A stretch of DNA of 32,208 nucleotides from Porphyromonadaceae bacterium (lineage in GTDB: Bacteria > Bacteroidota > Bacteroidia > Bacteroidales > Porphyromonadaceae): positions 1 to 32,208 of the forward strand of contig JAUMYQ010000018.1 in the NCBI GenBank assembly GCA_030528555.1, in the 5' to 3' direction. The notes under the pieces are model-generated. The model saw only the letters and a program-made list of their open reading frames with translations, did not search any database and had not been told where the DNA came from. Each line of letters opens with the position of its first letter. The stretch's first letter is position 1. Positions 1-13,610 of this stretch are shown here, piece by piece. Made by a program: the position numbers and the translations under genes.

Positions 1-32
1 ACTTTTTTCTCAAAAATGGGGTACCCTTGTAA
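1..32 (-). repeat. Dispersed intergenic element, copy 1 (cut by window edge)
   Basis: On the minus strand these 32 bases are identical to positions 25376-25407 on the plus strand. The core contains the palindrome GGGTACCC followed by CATTTTTGAG. Only the head of the element is visible because the window begins inside it. It lies beyond the 3' end of the minus-strand gene that ends at 133. The longer copies are at 13500-13556 and 25376-25503. Confidence 0.8.
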
Positions 33-69
33 TAAGCTCTACATAAATAAATTAGATGTATTCATAAGA

Positions 70-110
70 GAGAGGGAAATAGAGCATCTTATGCCCTCTA
101 TTTCCCTCTC
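70..110 (-). terminator. Hairpin downstream of the first CDS
   Basis: Bases 70-84 and 96-110 form perfect 15-bp inverted arms around an 11-base loop, 22 bases past the stop codon of the minus-strand gene at 133-807. No long U-run follows on the minus strand, so this may be a stability or processing hairpin rather than a classical intrinsic terminator. Confidence 0.55.
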
Positions 111-132
111 GATCCGTAGCGCATGTCTGATA

Positions 133-807
133 TTAATGGCGACAAACGACTACCTCACCAGGCATCGTGTGGGTATTGCTATCTAGTTCTTTGATGATAA
201 GCTTACGATCTCTGCCCAGCTCTCGATAGCGCAGGATGAGTAGCCGTCCAGTGATGATGGGCATGGTACGCAGCTCATCGAAGGGGAGTGTATTCCTCTT
301 CCTCAAAAAATGCTCTGCCTCCAAAATATACTCGGGGTATAGCTCGGGTTGATCAGCTTTGGTGGCTAGGAAGTGTTTGTAGTACTTAGTCTGTGCTTGG
401 CGCGAAGCTGCATCAGTCCTCTTGATATGTTGTGGCTCGAAGCGAACATCTGATATACTCTTGAGATGATAGCGTGTGCAGGCGGTGGTGTAGAGACGAT
501 ACTCATGGGGGCTACCTAGGGCAAAGGCTGGCTCAAAGTCCAGGGTTTCTTGCACGAAGTCTACTTTTAGTCGCTCTTCTACGTCTATGATTTCTACGCC
601 TTCTCGAGGCTGAAGATAGGCACTGTCTAAGGGGGCTTGCTCTATCGGACGAATAAGTACGGTATCTCCCTGATGACCGAATTGAAAATCTGTTTCCTTA
701 GCTCCATAGATTACGAGGTCTATACCTCCTAGTGTTAGGCTAAGGCTTTGCCCCATAAGTGATAGGCTTGTTAGGGCAATGAGGAGAATTGAAAAGATTG
801 TTTTCAT
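133..807 (-). CDS. Exported hypothetical protein (224 aa)
   Basis: I do not recognise the family. The protein starts at an ATG with a short basic N-terminus (MKT), a hydrophobic stretch at about residues 4-18 and a likely signal peptidase I site after LMGQ, so it should be exported across the inner membrane. The mature part (about 205 residues) is rich in charged residues, with a helical-looking stretch around residues 130-170 and no obvious transmembrane segment or catalytic motif. It is the last of three minus-strand genes, 100 bases after the PH-domain gene and downstream of sprA. Whether it is cotranscribed with them is unclear. A hairpin follows its stop codon. Confidence 0.75.
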   Translation of the reverse strand: MKTIFSILLIALTSLSLMGQSLSLTLGGIDLVIYGAKETDFQFGHQGDTVLIRPIEQAPLDSAYLQPREGVEIIDVEERLKVDFVQETLDFEPAFALGSPHEYRLYTTACTRYHLKSISDVRFEPQHIKRTDAASRQAQTKYYKHFLATKADQPELYPEYILEAEHFLRKRNTLPFDELRTMPIITGRLLILRYRELGRDRKLIIKELDSNTHTMPGEVVVCRH

Positions 808-907
808 TGCTTTGTGAGTTTTTGTGTAATACTTATTTGATTTAAAAAGGTATGCAGGATATTTTGTGGTCTTTGGGTATATATGGTGTTAGGGCTATGG
901 CAATCTA

Positions 908-1357
908 TTATAGGGCGATGAAGTAGAGCTTCTTGCTCGTGCGGTGCTGTAGGCGCAGGTAGTGCTTGCTCGAGGTATCCGTTTGGTAGAGCCAGTATCG
1001 ACCAAGGCGTGGGCTGGAAAACAGCCCCCAAAAGCCGAAATATCCGCCCGAGGCCCAGAGGCGCATCCCCCAGAAAAGCTGTACGCCGCTCTCGATGTCA
1101 ATTTCGTAGTCAGTGGCCGAAAATACCTTCTGTCCGGACTGCTGATAGAGCACAACCCCAGCTTCGTCCCAAGAGACCGCTTTCGGCGAGCGGAGGTATG
1201 GCCAGATGACCCCTACGATGATCACGGCTAGGCCGCCAAGCATCCCCTCTAGCCCACCCTGCTCAGCCACCAAAAAGTAGGCAAGGCCGAGGAAGACCAG
1301 CAGGCAAAAAACGGTTGCCCCCTTGATGAAGCCCGAGTAGCGAAATTTTTGGTACAT
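908..1357 (-). CDS. Small membrane protein with bacterial PH-like domain
   Basis: The 149-residue protein begins with two hydrophobic segments (about residues 11-30 and 36-55) separated by a short turn. A soluble C-terminal region of about 90 residues follows. That region contains the pattern RLWASGGYFGFWG (about residues 99-111) and a following short beta pattern (GRYWLYQT). This resembles the bacterial PH domain family often annotated bPH_5, whose members pair two membrane helices with one PH fold; the assignment is from memory of the motif. The molecular role of the family is not established. The gene starts 32 bases after the sprA stop on the same strand, so cotranscription with sprA is plausible. 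An overlapping frame (804-1031) is not credible because it lacks any domain signal. Confidence 0.75.
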   Translation of the reverse strand: MYQKFRYSGFIKGATVFCLLVFLGLAYFLVAEQGGLEGMLGGLAVIIVGVIWPYLRSPKAVSWDEAGVVLYQQSGQKVFSATDYEIDIESGVQLFWGMRLWASGGYFGFWGLFSSPRLGRYWLYQTDTSSKHYLRLQHRTSKKLYFIAL

Positions 1358-1389
1358 AGCGTTGAGGGTTTTTTATAGGATTGCTTGGC

Positions 1390-4300
1390 TTACTGCGTGA
1401 GGTTGAAGCGCATGCTTACCCCGAAGGAGGTATTGCGCACAGGGAAAGAGGTCGCGCTAACGAGGGGGCGGTTGCTGTTCCACTCGTAGTAGGCCTTTAG
1501 GCTAAGCATACGGCTGAGGTCGTACTCTGCGCTGAGGCTGATGCGGCTATTGAGATTGCCTGCATTGGCCTGCGAATAATCCTCCTCTATCTTGCGGATA
1601 AGGCTCAGGCTATGGCGGTAGCTATAGTCTGCCCGTAGGTTGATGCCTTTGGGGTTGTTGCTCGCTGTTTGGTGACGACTTCGTCGGCCTCTGGCTGGGC
1701 TAAAGAGGGCGCGTATATCAGCGATCTTATAGCTTGCTCCGAGGCTTACCTCGTTGCTGCTCGTTTCGATAAGGCGGAAGGCCGAGAGATTGAGCGTAAT
1801 GGAGCGGTTTTTCCGCCATTGTCCCGTCATCGTGAGCCCATTCGAGAAGCTTACATCCACGCCAAAGAGGGGAAAGAAGCTCTCCTGAACTGTAATGGAG
1901 GCGATGTCGTAGGCGAGGCTTAGGCGAGGCTTGGGCGAGGCAGCATCAGGTACGAAGCCCAGAGCCGAAGCTTCGTTGCCCAGCCAGCCTGGAAATGAGC
2001 CGTAGTTGTCTATGCGGTACGTCCCCCGATAGGTGTGTCTTAGGGTGACGTTGGAGAAGAGTTTCTTCAGGGCTGGTATCTTGCCTAGACCACTATAGGA
2101 GATACTCCAGTTGGGCAGGATGGAGAGTAGGCGTGGGATTGGAGAGAGGGCAATGCCATCTGCCCCACCACTCTGTGTATAAGCTGCTCGGAATGCAGGG
2201 ATAAGCACGGCGGAGCTATTCTTGTCCAGCTGATAGCTACCCTCTTTGATGGATGCTCCTCCCAGCCCAACCTCGCTGAGGAAGCCCGCATTGGGGTAAG
2301 CTCCTCCCTCTACCTGCCTTGAGAGGCGAGAGGCGATGCGCTCACGAGCTGCGAGAAATGCGTCAAATTGAGGAGAGCGGTAGCCGTCCTCGGCCTGAGG
2401 TATGGAGAAGAAACCACGCAGGCCAATGGTTGTCATGACGAAGTCTCCGCCGTATAAGCGTGGACGACCCTCATACATATACTGGTGCTCTATGCGATTT
2501 GTATGAGTGTGGTTGGCCGTTAGGTTGATGTTTAGATCCTTGATTGGCTGGAGCGTTGCTCGTAGGTCGAGGACAGTTGCTTGGGAGAAGATAGCTGGGC
2601 GGACGTTCTCCAAGTCGCGTGATAACCAGCCTTGATTGGCTGCTTCGTCTATATAGTTTTCGCCCGAGAGGCCGAGGGCGAAGCCAAGCCCTGGAGCCAA
2701 TCCTGTACTGTGGTGGCTCTGTCCGAAGGCTGCCCCCACAGTGGGAAGGAAGCCTGGTAGCTGTGTCGATGTCGTTTCGCGGTAAGATAGCCCTATATCT
2801 TTGATCATTGTGAGGGTATAGACCGTTCTGTCTAGTAGATTTTGCCAAAAGCTTTCGCTAGCCTTCTTGAGGAGAGGCACGATCGTCAGGCTGATCTTTT
2901 GGCTATCGGCACGTAGCAGCTCGATGCTTTTGTCATCTCGTACCCGATATTTAGGTAGAGGGAGGATGCGCCCAGTGCTGTCCTTGGCCACTAGGCGCAG
3001 ACGCTTTGTTCCTAGACCGTGGGTAACTAGGAGGGTAGAGTCAGGCTTGAGGGTGAGGGTCTTAACAAAGTTCTTTGGCTTGGTCTCTGTTTTTTTAGTC
3101 TTCGGCTTCGAGTTGGCGGTAAATCTCTGCTCAAGGGCTTTGAGATACTTACTCTTGGCGTAGAGACTTCTTAGGCGGAGTTGGACGTTACTCTCGAGGC
3201 TCATCTGGTTGCTTACCACATTGGGGAGGCGCTCGGTCCCTATAGCACTACCATCTGCTCCCAAGGCCCAGTTGTACATCCCCGAGTAGTTCATCTGAGC
3301 TGAGAGGAAGTTTAGGGTGGAGATAGAGCTTGTAGGTAGCGTGTAGGTTAGGGTTGTACTTTGAGTATAGCGCATGGGGGTGCCAAGATTGCGGATACTT
3401 TCGTTTACGGCACGCTTCCACTCAGCATAGCTATCTGGATTGAGTTGTTGATTGACCTGCACATGTGGCTCCTCTATGCGTGCATCTGTGCCAGTCGATA
3501 ACCCAAAGATGAGGTTAGGGCTGAGGTTCCAATTGATATTGAGTTTCCTATACCAAACGAACTGTTGGCTAAAGCTCACTGGGAGTTTTGCCCCCTCCGC
3601 AGCATCGAGGTGGTTGCGCAGCTGTTCCTCCTCGTAGGAACGCAGCAGGAGGGTCTGGAGGTTGAGCCTACTTGGCCAGAGGTTTAGGCCATATTGCTTG
3701 AGGTAGTTCGCGAGCGAACCTTGGCCCTTGAGAGAGGAGAAGGGGCGGATAGGTCGCCACTGTGGGCTAAAATCGTAGGTTAGGCCTGCCTGCCAGTTCA
3801 CCTGATGCTGGTATTCGATCTGTGGCGTCTGGCTCTCGGTGTAGCTGTGTGAGAAGGTCGCCGAGAGGTTGGCTGGGTCGTAGGGCATGGGTTCCTTACT
3901 GCGGATGCCGATGCTCGCGTTGCTTAGGCTGATGGAGCGAGTGAGCCGCCTGTCGAGTGCGTAGTCCAGCACCTCTTGGCGTTGCTGATCGCTCCTTGCA
4001 CTCGAGAGGGCATCGGAGAGCAGTACGTCTTCGTCCATCGGGTTGTACTGAGGTGTTTGCCGCTCTTCGCTGATGGCGTAGTAGAGGGGTAAGGAGACCT
4101 TGGCTTTCTCTGGGAAGAATTTACCGAGCTCCAGGTTTGTGGCCAGGCTCAGGCTGCGGCGGTCTTCGAGCTGTCTCTCGGAGAGGGTTTGGTCTATTGC
4201 CCCAAAGCCAGCGGTCGACATTTGACCTCGTAGTGTTACCGAGCCGAGGTCCGAGAGTTGCATCCCGAGGTTGGCATTGGCCGCCCAGCCACCCTCTTCA

Positions 4301-7300
4301 TGGTAGTCCCCTACACGTAGCTCATTGACCCACACCTCGATGCTACGCACCTGGCCACTGTTGTTCCTTAGTCCGATCATGATGGTGCGGACATTGGAGA
4401 GAGAGGGATTACCGAGGACGCTGATGCTATTCTTTGTTGCGGTGGGGTCGCTCTGAGTATAGAGGTCGTAGAGGGATGCTCCAGGCGAGGCCGTTGAGAG
4501 GAGGCTATTGCGCTGTCGTTTGAGGGTAACAAGCTCATCGAGGTTGATATCTACGAAGTTGGCATTTGGCCAGACGCGCCTCTGATCTGCCTCGGAGAAG
4601 CCGTTGTACTGGCCAGCAGCTGTTAGTTTCAGAGGAACAGAGTATTCGTAGTAATTGTTCCGGTAGTCCGACCCTAGGCGTATGAAGAGGGAAAGCTCGC
4701 CATCCTGCGTCTGCGTATCGTCTTCGACTAGCTGCTCGGCGTGGGCGAATAGCTGGAGGCGACGGTAGCGGCGCAGGTCGAAGCTCACGTTGCGGTAGAC
4801 GGCCCGTGCATCGTCTGGGGCAAGTCCTCGTAGCTTGAGGCTCATGGCTTGCTCGTTGAGCTGCGTGCTCTGTGTCTGTTGGGCATCTAGAGATCGTGGC
4901 ACACCTGGGGGGAGGACGTAGTTGATGGGCGAGCGGTCACCGTCCGCCTCGATATTGACAGCACTGACCGAAAGCTGCGCTGTGGAGATGGGGGCAACCC
5001 TGCCGTGCATGGGCTGGTCATACTGTCGCCAGTCTCCTCGTACCAGGGCGAGCGAGCCGAAGCGCAGATTGGTCTGCTCGGCAAAGCCCTTGAGGTATAG
5101 GCGCATGAATCTCATAGAGCGCAGGTCGGATATCCCCCCGATGGCGGAAGAGTATTGCCCAAGTGGCACCTTAAATTGGTACCAATTGACTCGGGAGGTC
5201 TGGCCATTGCGTAAACGTACCTCGGCCTCTCGTTTGGCTACAATGAAGTTTTGGCCTACTTGTAGGTCTTGTGGGCGGAGAGAGACCTTGTATTCGTAGT
5301 AGCGGTCTAGCTCGTTGAGATTGTTGTCTTGGTTGATGTCCTCTACATCGGGTGACACACGGCTCGCTACACTGTAGGCACTATTGCCACTGGCTTCGGC
5401 GGAGTTGCCCTCAGTGCCGTTGTAATATTTGTATCGGTCGATGATGGGCAGGCGAGCTGCGTCATAGTCCTCGCCTCGGTAGTGATGGAAGTTATCGCCC
5501 CCTGGGTCTCTCAGTGGGCTAAATGGGTCATCGCTCCACCGGCTCACGACTTCGCCCGAGAGGATGCCTCTGAGGCGACTTAGATAGCTTGCGTAGCTCT
5601 CGTGGCTATGCTCCTCGGTGGTGCTTAGGCCGTTGAGACCAACGTCCTGACGAGCTCGAGCCCCTGGGGCGTTATCGAAGGAGTAGCCCACGCTCTGTCT
5701 GGTGGGGATTTGTCCCCAAATCGTGGGTTGCATGGCCCCTGGTTCGCTAGAGACGGGGATACCATTCTCAAAGAACTTCTTCTCGTCTTTCAATATATCT
5801 TCCGAAATATCCCCAAGGTTGATGTAGAGGTCGCCTCCCTTGGGCGCACTGCCCTGACTGTGGACGAAGGGGTCCATGAGCCAAAATTCCAGATATTCGA
5901 CATTACTGCTCTCAAAGTCCGCTTGGTCGATTTTGCGCATGATGCCTGCCCAGCTCTCTTCGGGCCGAGCGAGCCGCCCAGTTGGGAGCATTCTGTCCGT
6001 ACCCAGATTGTAGGGCCCACGTTCCTCGGGATAGTAGCTTAGACTGAGCGTCTGGAGGAAGCTAATTTGGGTGGCGTTTAGGTCGCGATAGGGGAAGAGC
6101 TCTCGAAACTCCACCTCACGGACGAAGTGGTTGCTTACGAGGTCGGGGTTGTTCCTGATGTAGGATGGTGTCAGGCTGCTGCGCTCTCGGGTAAAGATGG
6201 GGTCGATGGTGTACCACGAGAGGTGAGCTCGGTCGTAGCCCGTGGCTAGATAGTCTTTTGGGGAGGCCAGGCGATGGTTTGGGTCGTAGGGTACGGAGGC
6301 GAGGCTCCAGGCGTAGGAGTTCATCAGGTCGATGGTGCTCCTTGATGACTCGAAGTCGTCTAGGTAGCTATTACCCTGGGCATAGCGGCTCTCGTAGTGG
6401 CCAGGCAGGAGGTGGGCGAACTCGGCATCAAGGCTAATAGTGCTCGGCGTGGAGAGGTCGAGCAGGGGGACTTTGTTCAGCACATTGGTTAGCCACTGGC
6501 TCTTGGCTCTCCAGCTGAGGTTCGCCCCCCAGAGAAAGTTGCGCATGGACTCATCACCGAGGTTTGTCTTGGTCGTTAAGGGGAGCTCCGACAGATACAT
6601 GGCTGTCGCCCCGAGCTGTAGGTTGCGCGTTAGCTGGTAGCCCATATCCACCCCGAGCATCGTTTTGCGCTGCGTGCCGAAGCCGCCACCGTCCTCGAGG
6701 CTGACCTCGATGGGGGTACGTGCGTTCTGGATCTGGGTGTTGATTATTCGTACAATACCCGATAGGTAGTCTACGGTGTAGTCCACATTCTCCACTAGGG
6801 TCACTCCCCCAGCCGTGACGCGTACGGTGCCAGGCGTGACGTTGAGCGATCCGAGTGAGATTTCTCCACTACCTGCAGCCTTGTATTCGCCACGAAGGAT
6901 GAACTTGTTCTTCTCGGCTACTTGTTGCGCCCGTACCTGAGTTTGGTTGTAGAGCTCACTATAGATGTATTCACTACCAGCACCCTTGTCTTTGAGCGTC
7001 TGGCCAAATGGCTCAAGGGTGGGGAAGTAGATGAGGCCGTAGCGGGTGTTGACTGTGAGCCCCTCGACATAGTCGAAGCGGCCATCAGCGTGTTGCTCCT
7101 GTCGGGCATTTAGCTTGTCGAGGCCCAGCACTTGTAGCAGCCGTTCGCCCTTGAGCGGTCCACTAGGCAGATAGGGCAGGTAGCTCCCAGTAGCATCGCT
7201 GCGGTAGAGGATCTCGAGCCTAAAGCCCTCGGCCTCGAGGTTGTACACCCCCGAGCCGAGGCTGTAGACATTACGCATCATGTTGCTCCAGTAGGGAGCT

Positions 7301-8793
7301 TCGGGGCTCATGTTGCTGCCCTTGATGAGCTTGACGTAGAGGTTCTCTGTGGCCTTGTCTGGGCGGTCGCTGGAGAATTCACCCACACGATACAGCTTGC
7401 CCTGGTAGGTGTATTCGTAGGCCACGGCCAGCACCTCGTCACTCTGAAGCTTGGAGGCGAGACTGAGGTAGCCGAGGCTGGAGTTGAGGTCATATTCGCT
7501 TTCGGAGAGCCGGCGAGCGGACTCCAGCTTGTCGTAGTCGCTGCCAGCGGTCAGCATACCAGACAGCCCTCGGCTCACTTGATCTATCTGGCGCAAGTCC
7601 GTTCGCTCTGCCACGGTACTGTAGAGGCTGTTGGCTTCATTGCGAGGTAAGGGAGAGCCTCCAGGAGTGAGGCTGATGTTGGGGCTGTGTACGCGCCCAG
7701 CCTCCCCGAGGTCGGTGAAGGCTACCACGTTGCGAGCATCGTCATAGCGACCGCGCTTGTTCGTCACCCAGACCTCAACTCGGTTGATTTGTACGGCCGA
7801 GCGGACGTAAGGTAGGGAGCTCATGGCCGAGTTGTACTGCTGGCGAAAGAAGTCCGAGAGGAAGAAGTGTCTATTCTCGTCATAGCTTGCTACGGACACT
7901 TCAAACTCTCTCGTCTGTGCTCCGCCCTTGGTGGCGATGCGCTTGCGCTCGGTACGCTGCTGGCTGGCGATCATGTCGAGGGTTAGTCGCCCAAACTGAA
8001 GCTTGCTATGGATGCCGAAGAGCGCACCACCGCCATTGATGAGTGAGTTTTTGGGCTGCATGGACACGTTGCCGGCCTCGATGAGCTTGATGATGTCATC
8101 CTCCTCGCCCTCGAAGGCGAGCTTGAGCTTCTTGGCATCGAAGTCGAAGGTGCTGGCCGTGTTGTAGTTTAGGTTGAAGTTTAGCTTGTTGCCGACCGAG
8201 GCTTGTACACCTGCCTGAATTTTCTCGTCGAAGTCGAAGAAAGTATTGCGCCGTGCTCGCTCATTGACCGAAGGGTTATCCGTGGCATTGCTCTTGACCC
8301 CAGCGGAGATCTCGGCCGAGCCCTGTAGACGCATCTTCACGCCACCTGGCCCGAAGATGCGCTCTGCCACACCCAGGCCAAACTCCATATTTAGGGGGTT
8401 GAAGCCCTTCTTCTTCTCCTCCTCGGGGCGGTTGAGCTGACCAAAGTAATAGGCATCGCTGCGCCGAGCTCGGTATGCTCGAAACTCCTCTGGTGTATAG
8501 GGAATGGGTACACCGAGGGGTACATCGCCAAGGTAGGTGGTTAGGAAGTAGAGGTTGCTCTGTGGGTCATAGTCGAAGACGGTGCGCAGGTTACTCGGGC
8601 GACGTGGAGCATAGACCGAGGGCTCGGTGAGGGCTTCTGCACTCGTCTGTGGCAGCATGAGGCGTGGGGAGACAACGCGCAGGCTATCTCCCGAGGCAGT
8701 TTGCGCTCCGAGCAGTGAAGCGACTAGGGTCTGCCATATCACGACGAACGCCCACAGCCAGTACCTCTGTGAGCAACCTCTATACCGAATCAA
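1390..8793 (-). CDS. sprA: SprA/Sov, type IX secretion system outer-membrane translocon
   Basis: This 2467-residue protein matches the size of P. gingivalis Sov and flavobacterial SprA, which form the very large outer-membrane beta-barrel through which type IX secretion cargo leaves the cell. Visible support includes a signal peptide ending near LLGAQ (about residue 31) and a family-typical block at about residues 255-350 (GGGALFGIHSKLQFGRL, then SYDENRHFFLSDFFR and VEVWVTNKRG). Long alternating beta-strand sequence reaches to the C-terminus, which ends in an aromatic outer-membrane-type strand (GVSMRFNLTQ). The start is a TTG codon at 8793: a TAA stop lies directly upstream in frame, and the first in-frame ATG would delete the signal peptide. 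A TAnnTTTG promoter element lies 24 bases upstream. No frame disruption is visible. Confidence 0.95.
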   Translation of the reverse strand: MIRYRGCSQRYWLWAFVVIWQTLVASLLGAQTASGDSLRVVSPRLMLPQTSAEALTEPSVYAPRRPSNLRTVFDYDPQSNLYFLTTYLGDVPLGVPIPYTPEEFRAYRARRSDAYYFGQLNRPEEEKKKGFNPLNMEFGLGVAERIFGPGGVKMRLQGSAEISAGVKSNATDNPSVNERARRNTFFDFDEKIQAGVQASVGNKLNFNLNYNTASTFDFDAKKLKLAFEGEEDDIIKLIEAGNVSMQPKNSLINGGGALFGIHSKLQFGRLTLDMIASQQRTERKRIATKGGAQTREFEVSVASYDENRHFFLSDFFRQQYNSAMSSLPYVRSAVQINRVEVWVTNKRGRYDDARNVVAFTDLGEAGRVHSPNISLTPGGSPLPRNEANSLYSTVAERTDLRQIDQVSRGLSGMLTAGSDYDKLESARRLSESEYDLNSSLGYLSLASKLQSDEVLAVAYEYTYQGKLYRVGEFSSDRPDKATENLYVKLIKGSNMSPEAPYWSNMMRNVYSLGSGVYNLEAEGFRLEILYRSDATGSYLPYLPSGPLKGERLLQVLGLDKLNARQEQHADGRFDYVEGLTVNTRYGLIYFPTLEPFGQTLKDKGAGSEYIYSELYNQTQVRAQQVAEKNKFILRGEYKAAGSGEISLGSLNVTPGTVRVTAGGVTLVENVDYTVDYLSGIVRIINTQIQNARTPIEVSLEDGGGFGTQRKTMLGVDMGYQLTRNLQLGATAMYLSELPLTTKTNLGDESMRNFLWGANLSWRAKSQWLTNVLNKVPLLDLSTPSTISLDAEFAHLLPGHYESRYAQGNSYLDDFESSRSTIDLMNSYAWSLASVPYDPNHRLASPKDYLATGYDRAHLSWYTIDPIFTRERSSLTPSYIRNNPDLVSNHFVREVEFRELFPYRDLNATQISFLQTLSLSYYPEERGPYNLGTDRMLPTGRLARPEESWAGIMRKIDQADFESSNVEYLEFWLMDPFVHSQGSAPKGGDLYINLGDISEDILKDEKKFFENGIPVSSEPGAMQPTIWGQIPTRQSVGYSFDNAPGARARQDVGLNGLSTTEEHSHESYASYLSRLRGILSGEVVSRWSDDPFSPLRDPGGDNFHHYRGEDYDAARLPIIDRYKYYNGTEGNSAEASGNSAYSVASRVSPDVEDINQDNNLNELDRYYEYKVSLRPQDLQVGQNFIVAKREAEVRLRNGQTSRVNWYQFKVPLGQYSSAIGGISDLRSMRFMRLYLKGFAEQTNLRFGSLALVRGDWRQYDQPMHGRVAPISTAQLSVSAVNIEADGDRSPINYVLPPGVPRSLDAQQTQSTQLNEQAMSLKLRGLAPDDARAVYRNVSFDLRRYRRLQLFAHAEQLVEDDTQTQDGELSLFIRLGSDYRNNYYEYSVPLKLTAAGQYNGFSEADQRRVWPNANFVDINLDELVTLKRQRNSLLSTASPGASLYDLYTQSDPTATKNSISVLGNPSLSNVRTIMIGLRNNSGQVRSIEVWVNELRVGDYHEEGGWAANANLGMQLSDLGSVTLRGQMSTAGFGAIDQTLSERQLEDRRSLSLATNLELGKFFPEKAKVSLPLYYAISEERQTPQYNPMDEDVLLSDALSSARSDQQRQEVLDYALDRRLTRSISLSNASIGIRSKEPMPYDPANLSATFSHSYTESQTPQIEYQHQVNWQAGLTYDFSPQWRPIRPFSSLKGQGSLANYLKQYGLNLWPSRLNLQTLLLRSYEEEQLRNHLDAAEGAKLPVSFSQQFVWYRKLNINWNLSPNLIFGLSTGTDARIEEPHVQVNQQLNPDSYAEWKRAVNESIRNLGTPMRYTQSTTLTYTLPTSSISTLNFLSAQMNYSGMYNWALGADGSAIGTERLPNVVSNQMSLESNVQLRLRSLYAKSKYLKALEQRFTANSKPKTKKTETKPKNFVKTLTLKPDSTLLVTHGLGTKRLRLVAKDSTGRILPLPKYRVRDDKSIELLRADSQKISLTIVPLLKKASESFWQNLLDRTVYTLTMIKDIGLSYRETTSTQLPGFLPTVGAAFGQSHHSTGLAPGLGFALGLSGENYIDEAANQGWLSRDLENVRPAIFSQATVLDLRATLQPIKDLNINLTANHTHTNRIEHQYMYEGRPRLYGGDFVMTTIGLRGFFSIPQAEDGYRSPQFDAFLAARERIASRLSRQVEGGAYPNAGFLSEVGLGGASIKEGSYQLDKNSSAVLIPAFRAAYTQSGGADGIALSPIPRLLSILPNWSISYSGLGKIPALKKLFSNVTLRHTYRGTYRIDNYGSFPGWLGNEASALGFVPDAASPKPRLSLAYDIASITVQESFFPLFGVDVSFSNGLTMTGQWRKNRSITLNLSAFRLIETSSNEVSLGASYKIADIRALFSPARGRRSRHQTASNNPKGINLRADYSYRHSLSLIRKIEEDYSQANAGNLNSRISLSAEYDLSRMLSLKAYYEWNSNRPLVSATSFPVRNTSFGVSMRFNLTQ

Positions 8794-8816
8794 TTACTCT
8801 AATTCTAAGACTATGA

Positions 8817-8824
8817 CAAAGATA
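8817..8824 (-). promoter_or_regulatory. Promoter -7 element for sprA
   Basis: On the minus strand this reads TATCTTTG, an exact match to the Bacteroidota -7 consensus TAnnTTTG. It lies 24 bases before the TTG start of sprA, leaving a leader of roughly 15-20 bases. No good -33 TTTG was seen at the usual spacing. Confidence 0.7.
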
Positions 8825-8981
8825 CCGAAAATGTCCTTTCTTATTGTCCCTCTTCTGGGGGCACTGGTTGGGGAGGGTGCTAGACCTTTTTGAGGTATCT
8901 ATGGCAAGCAGGTCTATTTGAGGGGGGAGAAAAGTTCGTTTCTATGGGATGGAAAATTGGTTTTATGAGGAAGGAAAGTTC

Positions 8982-9019
8982 AAATTCAATCACGATTTGT
9001 ATAAATCGTGATTGAATTT
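8982..9019. repeat. 17-bp perfect inverted repeat
   Basis: Bases 8982-8998 (AAATTCAATCACGATTT) and 9003-9019 are perfect inverted copies around the four-base centre GTAT. The structure lies in the 407-base stretch without genes between divergent sprA and the beta-galactosidase gene. It could be a regulator-binding palindrome or an RNA hairpin. No regulator is identifiable. Confidence 0.8.
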
Positions 9020-9058
9020 ATATAAACCGTGATTGGATTTGTATAAATCGTGTCACGG
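8995..9058. repeat. Three 21-bp tandem units
   Basis: Units begin at 8995, 9016 and 9037, each with the form ATTTrTATAAAyCGTG. The first two continue ATTGA and ATTGG, while the third diverges after CGTG into TCACGG. The 21-base period equals about two helical turns, so equivalent sites would face the same side of the DNA. They overlap the 17-bp inverted repeat. The remainder of 8794-9200 holds the sprA promoter and no gene. Confidence 0.75.
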
Positions 9059-9173
9059 TTTGAAGTTTTCTTCCCGATGCTCGGAGTTTTCGATGTACTT
9101 CAATCGGTTTTATTGTCCGCTAGAAATGGCTTTTTACTCAGCAGTGGCAGGCGAGGGGCAAGCTATAAAGTGA

Positions 9174-13259
<4,086 letters not shown>

Positions 13260-13349
13260 CCTTGAAGGGTAGGCAGAGAGGGTAGAGCTTTGTATCTTTT
13301 AGTAGCGATCTCATCCTCGCTCCGATGTGGAGCTAGAGGCTGGTCCTAC

Positions 13350-13388
13350 GAGGGATGCACACATATCAATGTGCATCCCTCCGTTTTT
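13350..13388 (+). terminator. Intrinsic terminator after the beta-galactosidase gene
   Basis: GAGGGATGCACA (13350-13361) pairs perfectly with 13370-13381 across an 8-base loop, followed by CGTTTTTG. It lies about 90 bases after the beta-galactosidase stop codon. The rest of 13260-13610 holds one copy of the dispersed intergenic element and no gene. Confidence 0.85.
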
Positions 13389-13499
13389 GTTCCCTCTGTT
13401 GTGCTGGCACTTTCGTACTTCGGGGGCTAAATAGGGGTAGGATGTCGCTTGATCTACCTCTTGCAAAGAACTATTTCTAATTTGCTTATGTCGAATGTG

Positions 13500-13556
13500 T
13501 TATAAGGGTACCCCATTTTTTCTCAGAGTTCCCGAAGATTTTTTCGCTTCGAGGGG
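13500..13556 (+). repeat. Dispersed intergenic element, copy 2 (short form)
   Basis: The head TTATAAGGGTACCCCATTTTT matches copy 3 at 25376 with one substitution. A single TTCCCGA unit (from 13529) follows, then a tail ATTTTTTCGCTTCGAGGGG that resembles the copy 3 tail. Compared with copy 3 it lacks the extra 22-bp units. It lies about 55 bases beyond the 3' end of the minus-strand acyltransferase ending at 13611. Confidence 0.75.
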
Positions 13557-13610
13557 AGGTTGGGTAATGTGTTTATAAATAGATAGGTAAGAAAATATAG
13601 AGGTAACCTC

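Noticed and set aside
804-1031. Minus-strand open frame of 75 residues
   Set aside because: It overlaps the PH-domain gene in another frame, and its composition and lack of domain or signal features suggest chance.
8995-9058. Possible CRISPR array
   Set aside because: The 21-base units are contiguous with no spacers and there are no cas genes.
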